Source of the DNA: Thalassorhabdus alkalitolerans
Lineage (GTDB): Bacteria > Bacillota > Bacilli > Bacillales > Marinococcaceae
DNA length: 53,218 bases
Assembly (NCBI RefSeq): GCF_042656585.1
Contig: NZ_JBHSPG010000003.1
Reading direction: 5' to 3' (one strand)
Shown: positions 14,716 through 23,158 of the stretch, in pieces
Position numbering within the stretch: the stretch's first letter is position 1
Layout of the letters: each line of letters starts with the position of its first letter
Notes under the pieces: generated by a model
What the model was told of the DNA's origin: nothing
Database searches by the model: none
What the model saw: the letters and a program-made list of their open reading frames with translations, nothing else
Made by a program: the position numbers and the translations under genes

Positions 14716-14750
14716 AGGGCGCACTTATGCACCTTGATTTCCAATCAAGG
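14716..14750 (-). other. oriT: oriT, MOBQ/RSF1010 type
   Basis: On the minus strand the inverted repeat CCTTGATT/AATCAAGG (14750-14743, 14739-14732) is followed by GTGCATAAGTGCGCCCT (ending 14716). TAAGTGCGCCCT is the conserved RSF1010/pSK41-type nick region, cut between TAAGTGCG and CCCT. It lies between divergent mob genes, as expected. The 5' end of the nicked strand runs toward lower coordinates. Confidence 0.9.
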
Positions 14751-14867
14751 ATGCGTGCGATAAATTCTCTATCGATCATTTATGAAAATCTTTAAAACTC
14801 GCTTACGCTCATGTCAAAAATCATGATGGCAAAACTCGCATTCGCTCGTGTGAAAAGGAGGTAGGAA

Positions 14868-16808
14868 ATGGTGGCTATTTATCATTTTTCAGGTCAAGTT
14901 ATTTCAAGAGGAAAAGGACAATCGGCAATCGCAGCTGCAGCGTATCGTTCTGGAGAAAATTTGTATAGTGAACGGTATGATCGTGCCAATCATTATAAAA
15001 GAATGGTTCAACCTGAAAACTACCTTTTAACACCCCTTCATGCTCCTGATTGGGCGAATGATCGAGAGCGGTTATGGAATGAAGTAGAAAAAGTGGAACG
15101 CCATAAAAGAGCACAGTTAGCGAGAGAAATAAATGTCGCTTTGCCTAAAGAATTATCTAAAGAGGAGCAAACGAACTTGACTTTAGAATTCTGCCAGAAT
15201 GTTTTCGTAAATGAAGGTATGGTGGCTGATCTATCGATTCATAGAGACGACGTGAATAACCCTCATTTTCACGTCCTTTTAACGATGCGTTCTTTTAAAG
15301 AGAACGGAGAATGGGAAGCGAAAGCAAAGAAGGTTAATGGGCAAAGAATAAACATGAATAACTGGGGAGATCGTGAAACATTTAGGCACTGGAGAAAAGA
15401 GTGGGCAAGTTATGCGAATCAGTACTTAGAAGCAAATGGAATGGATGATCGAATTACAGAAAAGTCTTATGCTGAATTAGGAAAACAAGTGAAGCCCACC
15501 ATCCATGAAGGTCACGTGGCCAGAAGCATGGGTGAAGATTCTGAACGTGTGCAAGAAAATCAAAAAATTAGAGAACATAACCGTAAAATTGTGGAGATCG
15601 AAGAGTACAAAAAAGAAGTTCAAGACATCAAAAGCATTCCTGAACCGATACGTCACTTATCGCCAAATGAGAAGAAAGAGATTGCTTCTCTCGCCAAAGA
15701 ATTAAAAGCTCCGGTTACTTTTGAAACCTTGAATGAAAAGAAAGAAATTCTGCAAAAATGGTATCGCTCTGAATATATCAAAAAGCCAGTAGAAGAACGT
15801 GATGAGTCTAAACTAGAATACATTCGAGGATTGAATGAAAAAGTCGATCATGTGGAAGAAATTTTATCCAAGGAAGCTGATCGTTTCTTAGAAAAGCATT
15901 ATCCCAGCATTGATCAAAACTCTTTTAGTGATTTTGCGAAAAGAGGACTGGTCAATGTAATCATTCGTCAATCATACCTGCCAGGTCATGATGAAGCTTT
16001 AGAGAAGCTCCATTATTATAGTGATCGTGAAATCAATCATCATTTGTCTTCCTTGTCTATTGATCGAACGTCCACGGCTGATCAGCTGGAACGTTCTTTC
16101 TCAAAAATGGATACCAAATTAAATCAATTGGTCCAAGAGCATGGCATTGATTTCACCCAACCTGAAACCTTTCATCAGTTAGATCTAGCCGTTCAACAAG
16201 AAGTGCAACAAACAGTTGAACGACAAGGTTCTATCAAACAGGCATTAGATGCTATGAAAGAGCATTACAATCATCGCATGACTTCTCTTTATGGACAGGA
16301 GATTAATGATCAGTTAAGCATTGAAGAAAAAGAGTTGCTGTTGAGTTTGAAGGAATACACGGGACGAAAAATAACGGTGGATAGTGAAGGAGAGCACCTA
16401 TTTACCACTCCAGAAAAAGAATCAATCATTGAAGCGATTCACGATGCTTTTTATCATGATGACGCAACGAAAACGAACACACCGGAATATATAAAGTTTA
16501 GGAAGCTTATCGTAAATAATTCATCCGTTGAACATCTTTTCTTTGCAGAGTGTCTCGACACCCATGACTTATCGGATGAGGCTAAAGGAAAGATTCAGGA
16601 CTTGCTTGAAGAGTATGAACGGCAAGAAGAAAAGCGAATTAATCCATTCACTTACCGGAATCCTTCATCCTTCTCTACCATTGTTCAAGCTATGAGATAT
16701 TCTGTTAGTCGAGCTTTACATCAAGTGGAATATGATGAACAAGAAAAGATTCACGAGATGAGAAAAGCAGAGGGTAGAAAAACTGATGACCGGGGAATGA
16801 GCTTATAA
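14868..16808 (+). CDS. MobA/MobL-family relaxase (MOBQ)
   Basis: 646 residues. N-terminal relaxase domain, about 1-210: the start MVAIYHFSGQVISRGKGQSA with AAAYRSGENL, catalytic Tyr candidates within the first 25 residues and in AYRSG, and the metal site HRDDVNNPHFHVLL (about 125-138) with the three-histidine HUH pattern. The long C-terminal part is helical and charged and probably binds the coupling protein. It nicks the bottom strand at 14716-14750 and stays bound to the 5' end. AAAAGGAGG precedes the ATG. No primase or helicase motif is obvious. Confidence 0.93.
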   Translation: MVAIYHFSGQVISRGKGQSAIAAAAYRSGENLYSERYDRANHYKRMVQPENYLLTPLHAPDWANDRERLWNEVEKVERHKRAQLAREINVALPKELSKEEQTNLTLEFCQNVFVNEGMVADLSIHRDDVNNPHFHVLLTMRSFKENGEWEAKAKKVNGQRINMNNWGDRETFRHWRKEWASYANQYLEANGMDDRITEKSYAELGKQVKPTIHEGHVARSMGEDSERVQENQKIREHNRKIVEIEEYKKEVQDIKSIPEPIRHLSPNEKKEIASLAKELKAPVTFETLNEKKEILQKWYRSEYIKKPVEERDESKLEYIRGLNEKVDHVEEILSKEADRFLEKHYPSIDQNSFSDFAKRGLVNVIIRQSYLPGHDEALEKLHYYSDREINHHLSSLSIDRTSTADQLERSFSKMDTKLNQLVQEHGIDFTQPETFHQLDLAVQQEVQQTVERQGSIKQALDAMKEHYNHRMTSLYGQEINDQLSIEEKELLLSLKEYTGRKITVDSEGEHLFTTPEKESIIEAIHDAFYHDDATKTNTPEYIKFRKLIVNNSSVEHLFFAECLDTHDLSDEAKGKIQDLLEEYERQEEKRINPFTYRNPSSFSTIVQAMRYSVSRALHQVEYDEQEKIHEMRKAEGRKTDDRGMSL

Positions 16809-16868
16809 AAGAAGTTTGAACTGCAAAATAAAAATCATTTACACTACCTCTAGGAAGGAGTTGATTCT

Positions 16869-17528
16869 TTGCGGTTCTATTTGGCACTAACGGATGAAGT
16901 AAAAGATAAACTTACTAAAAGAAAAGAGTGTGTCGGCGTTAGTTTTAATGCTGTCACGCTCATGCACTTTTTTATGATCTCCGAAGAACAAAAGCTTATA
17001 AATGCAGAAGAGTCTAGAAGATTTATTGAAACCCATAAAAAATTAGAAAAAGTTCCTATAGATGCTTCTCCATTGTTAATAGAAAGAAATGGTTCTTACC
17101 CTAGGTATGAAATGACTTTATCTATGTATTTAAGTTATCAATTGGAACAATATGTATTAAATAATAGTAACCACATTTGGACCGGTTTGGAATTAGAAGA
17201 CTCCTGTTCTACTGTTTCGTCAACGTATAATATTTCTGAATCCTTAAAATCATATTTAAAAGAAACGGTGTTTAGAGAAACAAATATAAGTATGACCGGA
17301 CTTATCAATATGGCTGTCTTGCTAGAAAGGGCAAATGAGAATACGTTGCTTTCCCCTACAACTGATAGTCAGTCCAAAAGCAAGCAATTTATCCGTATAG
17401 CAAGGCCTTTAAAACGTTATCTCGGTTCTCGAACTAATCACAATGGTCGCAGATTTACAGAAGGAGAATTGTTGGAGATCTTTCTGAGGAACTTAGTCCT
17501 GTACCTTGATATACCGAACCGTGATTAA
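16869..17528 (+). CDS. Protein of four tandem RHH-like units, possible relaxosome DNA binder
   Basis: 219 residues, TTG start behind AGGAAGGAG. Four segments share one pattern of a short strand followed by two helices: RFYLALTDEVKDKLTKR (1-36), YEMTLSMYLSYQLEQYV (about 77-110), YNISESLKSYLKETVF (about 121-155) and IRIARPLKRYLGSRT (about 172-212). Each second helix is hydrophobic (NAVTLMHFFMI, TGLINMAVLLE, GELLEIFLRNLVLYL). This looks like a ribbon-helix-helix fold repeated within one chain. Not a family I recognise. Placed between relaxase and transfer operon, it may bind oriT or the transfer promoter at 17530-17645. Confidence 0.6.
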   Translation: MRFYLALTDEVKDKLTKRKECVGVSFNAVTLMHFFMISEEQKLINAEESRRFIETHKKLEKVPIDASPLLIERNGSYPRYEMTLSMYLSYQLEQYVLNNSNHIWTGLELEDSCSTVSSTYNISESLKSYLKETVFRETNISMTGLINMAVLLERANENTLLSPTTDSQSKSKQFIRIARPLKRYLGSRTNHNGRRFTEGELLEIFLRNLVLYLDIPNRD

Positions 17529-17647
17529 TAAGTACCATTTCTGGAAAAATTTATAATAAATTGTTGGAAAATATTGAATAATGCCTTCATTTATATTAAA
17601 ATATATACATAGCTATATAAAATATATAATTATATATTACTTAGGAG
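17529..17647 (+). promoter_or_regulatory. Very AT-rich promoter region of the transfer operon
   Basis: About 17590-17640 is almost pure A/T with overlapping TATATA words in both directions. It ends at the AGGAGG of the first transfer gene. A promoter with an AT-rich operator is likely. Exact boxes cannot be chosen by eye. Confidence 0.5.
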
Positions 17648-18280
17648 GTGATTAAAATTAAAGGAAATCGACAGAAGGAAAAGTTGGCCTATGAAGTGTT
17701 TCTGAAAGAAAAGATTCTCACCGATCCCAATCATTCCAGAGGGATGTTAAGGAGGGATTACGACAATTTGTCACAGGAAGACAGAGAGAAGTGGTTAGAG
17801 CGTTATGGAAAACCAATAGAAGCTGTTCGAACATCTGTAATGGAAGAAAAGGCGAGTCAAGATGTAGAAGTGAGTAACTTCAAACTAAAGCATTTTATGC
17901 TTCAAAAAGGTTACCCCTATAAAGATGCTCAAGAAGCTGACAAAGCATCGATGCCCCACCTTAAAAAGGCTGTCATTCAAGCGAAAAGAGCAGGTGCTGA
18001 AGTCAGTTTCGCCAGTGGAGCCGTGCTGGAAGGGATGTTTGACCTGTTTGGAAAAGAGCAGCATAAAGCTCTGGAAAAATATCAACAACGGATGCATGTG
18101 ATTGAAACGGAAAAAGGTGCATACATTGGCCAAGTCACCCCAGGAGGAAAACTAAACAGCTTGTCACATTTCATGGAGAAAGAAGACGCGAAAAAGCAGT
18201 TACAGGAATTTCGCGAGATGCAGAAGGAAAGGGGGCAAGAAAGAGAGTTCGTAAGGGAGATTGGTGAGAGAAAAAAATAG
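17648..18280 (+). CDS. First gene of the transfer operon, unknown function
   Basis: 210 residues in the longest form. The GTG at 17648 overlaps the AGGAGGTGA ribosome site. The codon at the best distance (17657, eight bases after) is ATT, and no ATG lies nearby, so the start may be a rare ATT. The protein is soluble and highly charged, with KEKILTDPNHSRGMLRRDYDNLSQEDREKWLERYG, a Gly/Ala-rich middle (AGAEVSFASGAVLEGMFDLFGKEQ) and a charged helical tail. No motif recognised. Its position suggests a relaxosome or cytoplasmic transfer factor. Confidence 0.65.
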   Translation: MIKIKGNRQKEKLAYEVFLKEKILTDPNHSRGMLRRDYDNLSQEDREKWLERYGKPIEAVRTSVMEEKASQDVEVSNFKLKHFMLQKGYPYKDAQEADKASMPHLKKAVIQAKRAGAEVSFASGAVLEGMFDLFGKEQHKALEKYQQRMHVIETEKGAYIGQVTPGGKLNSLSHFMEKEDAKKQLQEFREMQKERGQEREFVREIGERKK

Positions 18281-18286
18281 GGATAG

Positions 18287-18310
18287 AAATAAATGAAAAA
18301 CCATTTATTT
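18287..18310 (+). terminator. Hairpin between transfer genes
   Basis: AAATAAATG (18287-18295) pairs with CATTTATTT (18302-18310), with ATTTTTTATTT 20 bases further on. Perhaps partial termination or mRNA processing ahead of the pilin gene. Confidence 0.4.
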
Positions 18311-18355
18311 GCATATCTCTATTTTTTATTTACTTAAAATGGAGGGATAAGACTA

Positions 18356-18694
18356 ATGACCTTATTGGGCCTTATTTTTCAATTTCAGGAATGGATGATT
18401 ACAGGACTGATTCAACCGGGACACCTCGTAGCAACGCCTGCTCCGTCAGGAGCTGAAGTGGAAAGTCGACTAGAAAGTGCTGGAGCAACCATTCAGGGAA
18501 TTTTAACCGGACTTGTCGTGTTAGTAGGGGTTATTTTTGCCATTTGGCGCGTCATTACTGGCTTTGCTTCCATGCATAACCCGCATGAAAAAGAACAAGT
18601 ATACCGGACACTAGGAAGCATTGCTCTTCTCACAGCTGTTGGAGCCGCCATGATATGGATCGTTCCATGGGCATGGGACTTAATGGCAGCATAA
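18356..18694 (+). CDS. VirB2/CagC-like small membrane subunit of the secretion system
   Basis: 112 residues, two membrane helices at about 47-70 (IQGILTGLVVLVGVIFAIW) and 90-110 (GSIALLTAVGAAMIWIVPW), with a short positive loop NPHEKEQVYR between. The first 45 residues are an amphipathic start or long signal. Size and plan match the VirB2-like pilin or channel subunits of Gram-positive conjugation systems. AGGAGG-like GGAGGG precedes the ATG. It opens the run of secretion genes. Confidence 0.75.
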   Translation: MTLLGLIFQFQEWMITGLIQPGHLVATPAPSGAEVESRLESAGATIQGILTGLVVLVGVIFAIWRVITGFASMHNPHEKEQVYRTLGSIALLTAVGAAMIWIVPWAWDLMAA

Positions 18695-18712
18695 AACAGA
18701 GGAGGATCTTCT

Positions 18713-19057
18713 ATGGCACAACAAACCGATGAAGGGAAAGGAAAAACTTTTTATTTTCCTGAAAACGTGGACGCTAGTTATAACGTGATTAAAGGCATAC
18801 CAACCAAGCAATTTTGGTTTATTGTTGTCCCATTTGCAGCCCTTTCCTTGGTGGTTTTACTGACGCCACCGTATTCCACCTTTTTATTTATCCTACGGGC
18901 TTTTGTTGCTCTACTTATTTTCTTTACTGGGCTTTCAATTGTCGTTATTAAGCCAATCAGAGAACGAGAAAACATTTCACTTCTTCAATGGATTCAATAC
19001 CGGAAGGCTTATGTAAAACGACAGAAGCGTTTTTACATTCGAGGAAAAACACGATAA
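18713..19057 (+). CDS. VirB3/TrsC-like membrane protein
   Basis: 114 residues. N-terminal soluble stretch ending FYFPENVDASYNVIKGIP, then two close membrane helices (about 32-75: FWFIVVPFAALSLVVLL and FLFILRAFVALLIFF) and a basic cytoplasmic tail (QYRKAYVKRQKRFYIRG). This matches VirB3/PrgI-type proteins that sit next to the VirB4 ATPase. GGAGGA precedes the ATG, 18 bases after the pilin gene. Confidence 0.78.
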   Translation: MAQQTDEGKGKTFYFPENVDASYNVIKGIPTKQFWFIVVPFAALSLVVLLTPPYSTFLFILRAFVALLIFFTGLSIVVIKPIRERENISLLQWIQYRKAYVKRQKRFYIRGKTR

Positions 19058-19071
19058 AAGAGGGGATCGTT

Positions 19072-19722
19072 TTGCTCTTGAAAAAACCAAAATCACCACC
19101 GAATTCTATAAGTCAGGCTCCAAAGAAATTGAAAAATGAACAAGATCAAACCATTCAAGATATGTCTTTGATTAAAGGACAATATTTAGAATACATCGTC
19201 TTAAAAGATGGATACTTGGTTGCTGCCCTCAAAACCACAGGGATTAACATGCAACTCTTTAATCAAGATGAACAAACGGAACTGTTTCATGATTACGCGT
19301 CTTTCTTAAACTCTATGTTTTCAGGTAACAGTGAGAGCGACTCTCTCCAGCTGTTAGATACCACGGTTCCAATTGACATGAAACCATATTTACTCGGATG
19401 GAAAAAAAGATATCTGATGGCAGAGGAAGCTAACGACCCAGTGAAGCAACGTTTAATCGCTTCATACATCAACCACTTTGAAGGGATAGACGAAAAAACA
19501 GAAATGACGACCAAACAGCATCTTTTTATTATCAAAGAAAAAATTAAAGAAGATAGCTATGAAAGCCTAGAATTTGCAAGGAAAAACCTAGATGACAAAG
19601 TAAAAGAACTTCGACAAACCTTAGAAAGCACGTTTGAAAACTACCACCTTGAGATTACAAAGTTGGATGCAAGTGAATATAAAGAAGCTTTGCACCATTT
19701 TACGAACTTCATCAGGCAATAA
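19072..19722 (+). CDS. TrsD-like cytoplasmic transfer protein
   Basis: 216 residues from TTG 19072, seven bases after AGAGGGG. A frame that extends upstream to 18988 is inside the previous gene and has no ribosome site. No membrane segment. DMSLIKGQYLEYIVLKDGYLVAALKTTGINMQL resembles the N-terminal domain of VirB4/TraC proteins, so this may be a separately encoded VirB4 amino domain, as TrsD is beside TrsE on staphylococcal plasmids. Helical C-terminal half (ESLEFARKNLDDKVKELRQTL). It precedes the ATPase by 17 bases. Confidence 0.68.
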   Translation: MLLKKPKSPPNSISQAPKKLKNEQDQTIQDMSLIKGQYLEYIVLKDGYLVAALKTTGINMQLFNQDEQTELFHDYASFLNSMFSGNSESDSLQLLDTTVPIDMKPYLLGWKKRYLMAEEANDPVKQRLIASYINHFEGIDEKTEMTTKQHLFIIKEKIKEDSYESLEFARKNLDDKVKELRQTLESTFENYHLEITKLDASEYKEALHHFTNFIRQ

Positions 19723-19739
19723 CAGAAGGAGTGGAATGG

Positions 19740-21722
19740 ATGAATATCTTAAAATCGCTTACTCTCCCATTTACCTTGAAACGTCAGAAAGAACCAACCC
19801 TTCCCGAGTCCATTCATGAAACCCCAAGAGAGAACTCCGACGCTGAGGTGATCGATGAGTTTTTAGATACCACCTCGCTAGATGACATTTATCCCTTTTC
19901 CTGGGAAGAACAACACATGCATATTGAAAGTGGAGGGAATTATCTTACCGTCCTTGCGATTGTTGGCTATCCCACGAGGCAAACGGGAAACTGGCTAGCT
20001 GATTTGAAGCGAAAGAAAGGAAACATTACGATTGTTCAGCACCTAGAATCTGCCGATGATCAGGTGATGATCGCTCATTATAATGAATCCATCAAAAACA
20101 AAGAAGTAGAAAAAGAAAGGACTGTGGACCCTTATCACCGTAAACAACTGCAAAAGCAAATTGACTCTGCCTATATGCAGATGGATAAGTTAGACGATGA
20201 CACCACCTACCTTTACCAACATACCTATTTGCTTCTGCAAGCCACCTCAGAGGAAGAATTAAAGCACATCAAAGGTAATGTGGAACGAACCTTAAAGAAA
20301 TCAAAATTACGGTATTTAACACCAGTCAAAGGCATGTACCAATCTTACTGGTCTACCTTGCCGATTGGAACGAACCTATTAGCTGAATACACGTCACGAC
20401 TGAGCAATACCGACGCTGCCTCTTCCTTTATTCCGATCGATGATGCAGAGATTATTGATCTCTCTCCTCGGGCGCAAGTGGAAGGAATTAATAAAGAAAC
20501 AGATTCACTGGTGTCCGTCGATTACACAGATACGTATCGTTCACTCAATCAGAATGCTGTAATTATTGGTACTTCAGGGGTTGGCAAATCGACTTACATG
20601 GCGCAAAAAATCCTTCGGAGTTTTGCGATGGGAAGTAAGACGTTTATTATTGACCCAGAAAACGAGTATACCCGATTAGTAGAGTCGTTAGGCGGTCAAG
20701 TGATTCACTTATCTTCCAACGCCAAAACCAAAATCAATCCACTTCAACTATTTAGTAATGACACCGGAGAAGGCGATCCCAGTCTACAGCATGAAACCGA
20801 GCATTTAATCAAAGCTAAAATTCAACGATTAAAAGGATTCTTTCATGTGATCAAGCCTGATCTTACACAAGTTGAAAAGTCATTATTAGATACCATCCTA
20901 CGAGACACATACGCTGACTATGGAATATATAAATTCGATGACGTAGCTTCCATTCCGAATGATCGTTACCCGACCCTACGTAATGTCTATGACCAAATGG
21001 AGAAATTAAGACGCAAAGATCCAGATCGTTATAAAAAAATTGAAAATCTACACATCATTTTAGATTCCTATTGTTCTGGTTCCAATTCTTTATTCAACGG
21101 ACACACCAATGTTGATGTGAAAGGCCAATTGGTCAGCTTTAACCTTAAACCCTTACAAAATGAACAAGATGTTCAAGCTGCTGCTTATTTAAATATCTTT
21201 TCCTTCTTATGGGATGAGATTACCAAAGACAAAGAGGAGTTAATCTATTGTTTCATCGATGAATTCCATTTTTTAACGAAAAACCCTGATTCTGTTTCCT
21301 TTTTCTACAATGCCTATAAACGATTCCGTAAATACAACGCTGGGGCGATTGCTGGCACTCAGCAAATCCAAGATGTATTAGATACTCACGATAATTTAGG
21401 TGCAGGGATCATTGAAAATAGCTATACAAAGATGTTTTTTGGCTTGGATAACATGGGTGTCGATGAAGTGGTATCTAAATTAAAAATTAAGTTCTCTGAA
21501 CAAGAAAAGAGCTTGTTACGAGCCAAAAGACAGCGTGAAGCTTTATTTATTCACGGTTCGAACCGAGCATTTATGAAAGTGGAGCTCACACAAGAAGAGT
21601 TACGTTTATGGGATCCAGAGCAGTATGAAAGAACATACGGTGAACCGGCTGATATACAGCCGAAGTATGAAGTGGAAATGAGTCCATCTGAAATTGAAGA
21701 AGCAAGAGAGTTTCAAATCTAG
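19740..21722 (+). CDS. VirB4/TrsE-family secretion ATPase
   Basis: 660 residues from the ATG at 19740, eight bases after AAGGAG. Walker A GTSGVGKSTYMA at about 278-289, then the VirB4 follow-on KTFIIDPENEYTRLVESLGG. Walker B YCFIDEFHFL at about 500. AGAIAGTQQIQDVL and an arginine-finger area follow. The N-terminal 250 residues bind partner subunits. It powers assembly of the conjugation channel and substrate passage at the inner face of the membrane. No lesions. Its length is typical of the family. Confidence 0.94.
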   Translation: MNILKSLTLPFTLKRQKEPTLPESIHETPRENSDAEVIDEFLDTTSLDDIYPFSWEEQHMHIESGGNYLTVLAIVGYPTRQTGNWLADLKRKKGNITIVQHLESADDQVMIAHYNESIKNKEVEKERTVDPYHRKQLQKQIDSAYMQMDKLDDDTTYLYQHTYLLLQATSEEELKHIKGNVERTLKKSKLRYLTPVKGMYQSYWSTLPIGTNLLAEYTSRLSNTDAASSFIPIDDAEIIDLSPRAQVEGINKETDSLVSVDYTDTYRSLNQNAVIIGTSGVGKSTYMAQKILRSFAMGSKTFIIDPENEYTRLVESLGGQVIHLSSNAKTKINPLQLFSNDTGEGDPSLQHETEHLIKAKIQRLKGFFHVIKPDLTQVEKSLLDTILRDTYADYGIYKFDDVASIPNDRYPTLRNVYDQMEKLRRKDPDRYKKIENLHIILDSYCSGSNSLFNGHTNVDVKGQLVSFNLKPLQNEQDVQAAAYLNIFSFLWDEITKDKEELIYCFIDEFHFLTKNPDSVSFFYNAYKRFRKYNAGAIAGTQQIQDVLDTHDNLGAGIIENSYTKMFFGLDNMGVDEVVSKLKIKFSEQEKSLLRAKRQREALFIHGSNRAFMKVELTQEELRLWDPEQYERTYGEPADIQPKYEVEMSPSEIEEAREFQI

Positions 21723-21752
21723 AACCTTAAAGAGAAAGGAGGCATCTCTCCT

Positions 21753-23132
21753 GTGAAAGTCCGTTCCTTTGAACATGGTTCCATCCAAGTCCGGGCAAAC
21801 GAAGCGATCATTCAACTAGCAGATAAACATTCCAACCTCGCCCCCTTTCAAATCGAAAACATCAAAGAAACCTATGAAAATACTTCTTACTGTCTGCCCG
21901 TGACAGAAGTCAGCAAAGAACAGGATAGAATTCACATCAAACAAGCCATTCCCAATGGTTATTTAAGCATGAACGATATTCACAAAGAATCCTTGCCGAT
22001 TCGATTGGCTGTGCTTACAAATGTGTTAGAGGTAGATCCTTTGCAGACATCATCCTCTGTTTCGATTCACCCGGCCACCTTGTTTTTCAGGCCTATGTCT
22101 CATGTGCTGTTTTCTTATATGGCAACGATGGATATGCCCCAGGAAAACCGTTATACCATCTTACAACAATATAAAGCGTTAGCCTTGCATTTAATTACCA
22201 AACAGCCTTATGAGACATTCCTTGTGCACGGAGAAAAAGGATTCAAAGGGCGAAAACACATCTTGGCCAAACGAGAAGAACCAGACGTTCTTAAATTGGT
22301 ACAAATTATTCGTGAAGCGACCACTGCTCAGGAATTACGGGAAGATATGCATGAATCCTTGGAGTATGCTCAATTTCAGTATTTTAACGAAATCAACCAT
22401 ACCGAAAAGAGAGCGTCAAAAAAACTTTTTACACTCGGTGCAGCTTCTTTTATCACCTTGATCGTAGCCATAGGCGTTGTGCAATCGATTCATAGTAATC
22501 AACAAGCCGTCATTGCTGAACATTATGAACAAGAACTTCTGCAAAAAGAAACCGAAGTTGAAATTCTGAACGACGTGCACCACGGTGACTATGAAACGGC
22601 TGTTGAACGCATGGAAGAGCAACATGTAGAAGAAAACGATATTGTAAAATGGTTGATTCAAGAACGGGAGTACCAGCTTGCTCTTGATCGTTCCCCCACC
22701 GATGGAACGGTAACAGCCATTGTGGACCGACTCTACGAACAAGAGGACGAGGAAGCCCTTCTTGACTTAGAAGGTGATAACCAACTTCTTCAGGATGAAC
22801 AAAACATTCTTGATTACAATCACCAGGCCATTAGTAACCGGGCAACTTTGGTTGAAAACGAAGAAACTGCCATGAGAATGGCTCAAGCTTTTATTAAAAA
22901 TAACCACTTGAATGATGCGAGAATCATTGCGGATCGTTTCGATTCAGAATCCGTTGCTCAAGCCATTGAAGAACAGCAGCAGCGACAAGAAGTTCACCGG
23001 ATAGAACAAGAAATTGATTTACTAGAGGCAGAATTGGAAGACCTTGAAAGCGATGATGAGGGTGAGGAAGTAGAAGAGATCGAGGATCAAATGAACCAGT
23101 TACAAGAGGAACTTGAGGAAGTAGAGTCATAG
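21753..23132 (+). CDS. EssB/YukC-like membrane pseudokinase in the transfer operon (TrsF position)
   Basis: 459 residues, GTG start behind AAAGGAGG. Residues about 1-210 look like the kinase-like fold of EssB/YukC of type VII secretion (HPATLFFRPMSHVLFSYMATM, YTILQQYKALALHLITKQPYETFLVHGEKGF). There is no glycine-rich loop or HRD/DFG set, so it is a pseudokinase. One membrane helix at about 225-247 (TLGAASFITLIVAIGVVQSI) is followed by a long helical extracellular part that ends in an acidic coiled coil (EEIEDQMNQLQEELEEVE). Probably a structural scaffold of the channel. EssB likeness is pattern-based and should be tested by structure. Confidence 0.65.
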   Translation: MKVRSFEHGSIQVRANEAIIQLADKHSNLAPFQIENIKETYENTSYCLPVTEVSKEQDRIHIKQAIPNGYLSMNDIHKESLPIRLAVLTNVLEVDPLQTSSSVSIHPATLFFRPMSHVLFSYMATMDMPQENRYTILQQYKALALHLITKQPYETFLVHGEKGFKGRKHILAKREEPDVLKLVQIIREATTAQELREDMHESLEYAQFQYFNEINHTEKRASKKLFTLGAASFITLIVAIGVVQSIHSNQQAVIAEHYEQELLQKETEVEILNDVHHGDYETAVERMEEQHVEENDIVKWLIQEREYQLALDRSPTDGTVTAIVDRLYEQEDEEALLDLEGDNQLLQDEQNILDYNHQAISNRATLVENEETAMRMAQAFIKNNHLNDARIIADRFDSESVAQAIEEQQQRQEVHRIEQEIDLLEAELEDLESDDEGEEVEEIEDQMNQLQEELEEVES

Positions 23133-23158
23133 ATTGATGTGAAAGAAAGGTGTTCAAC

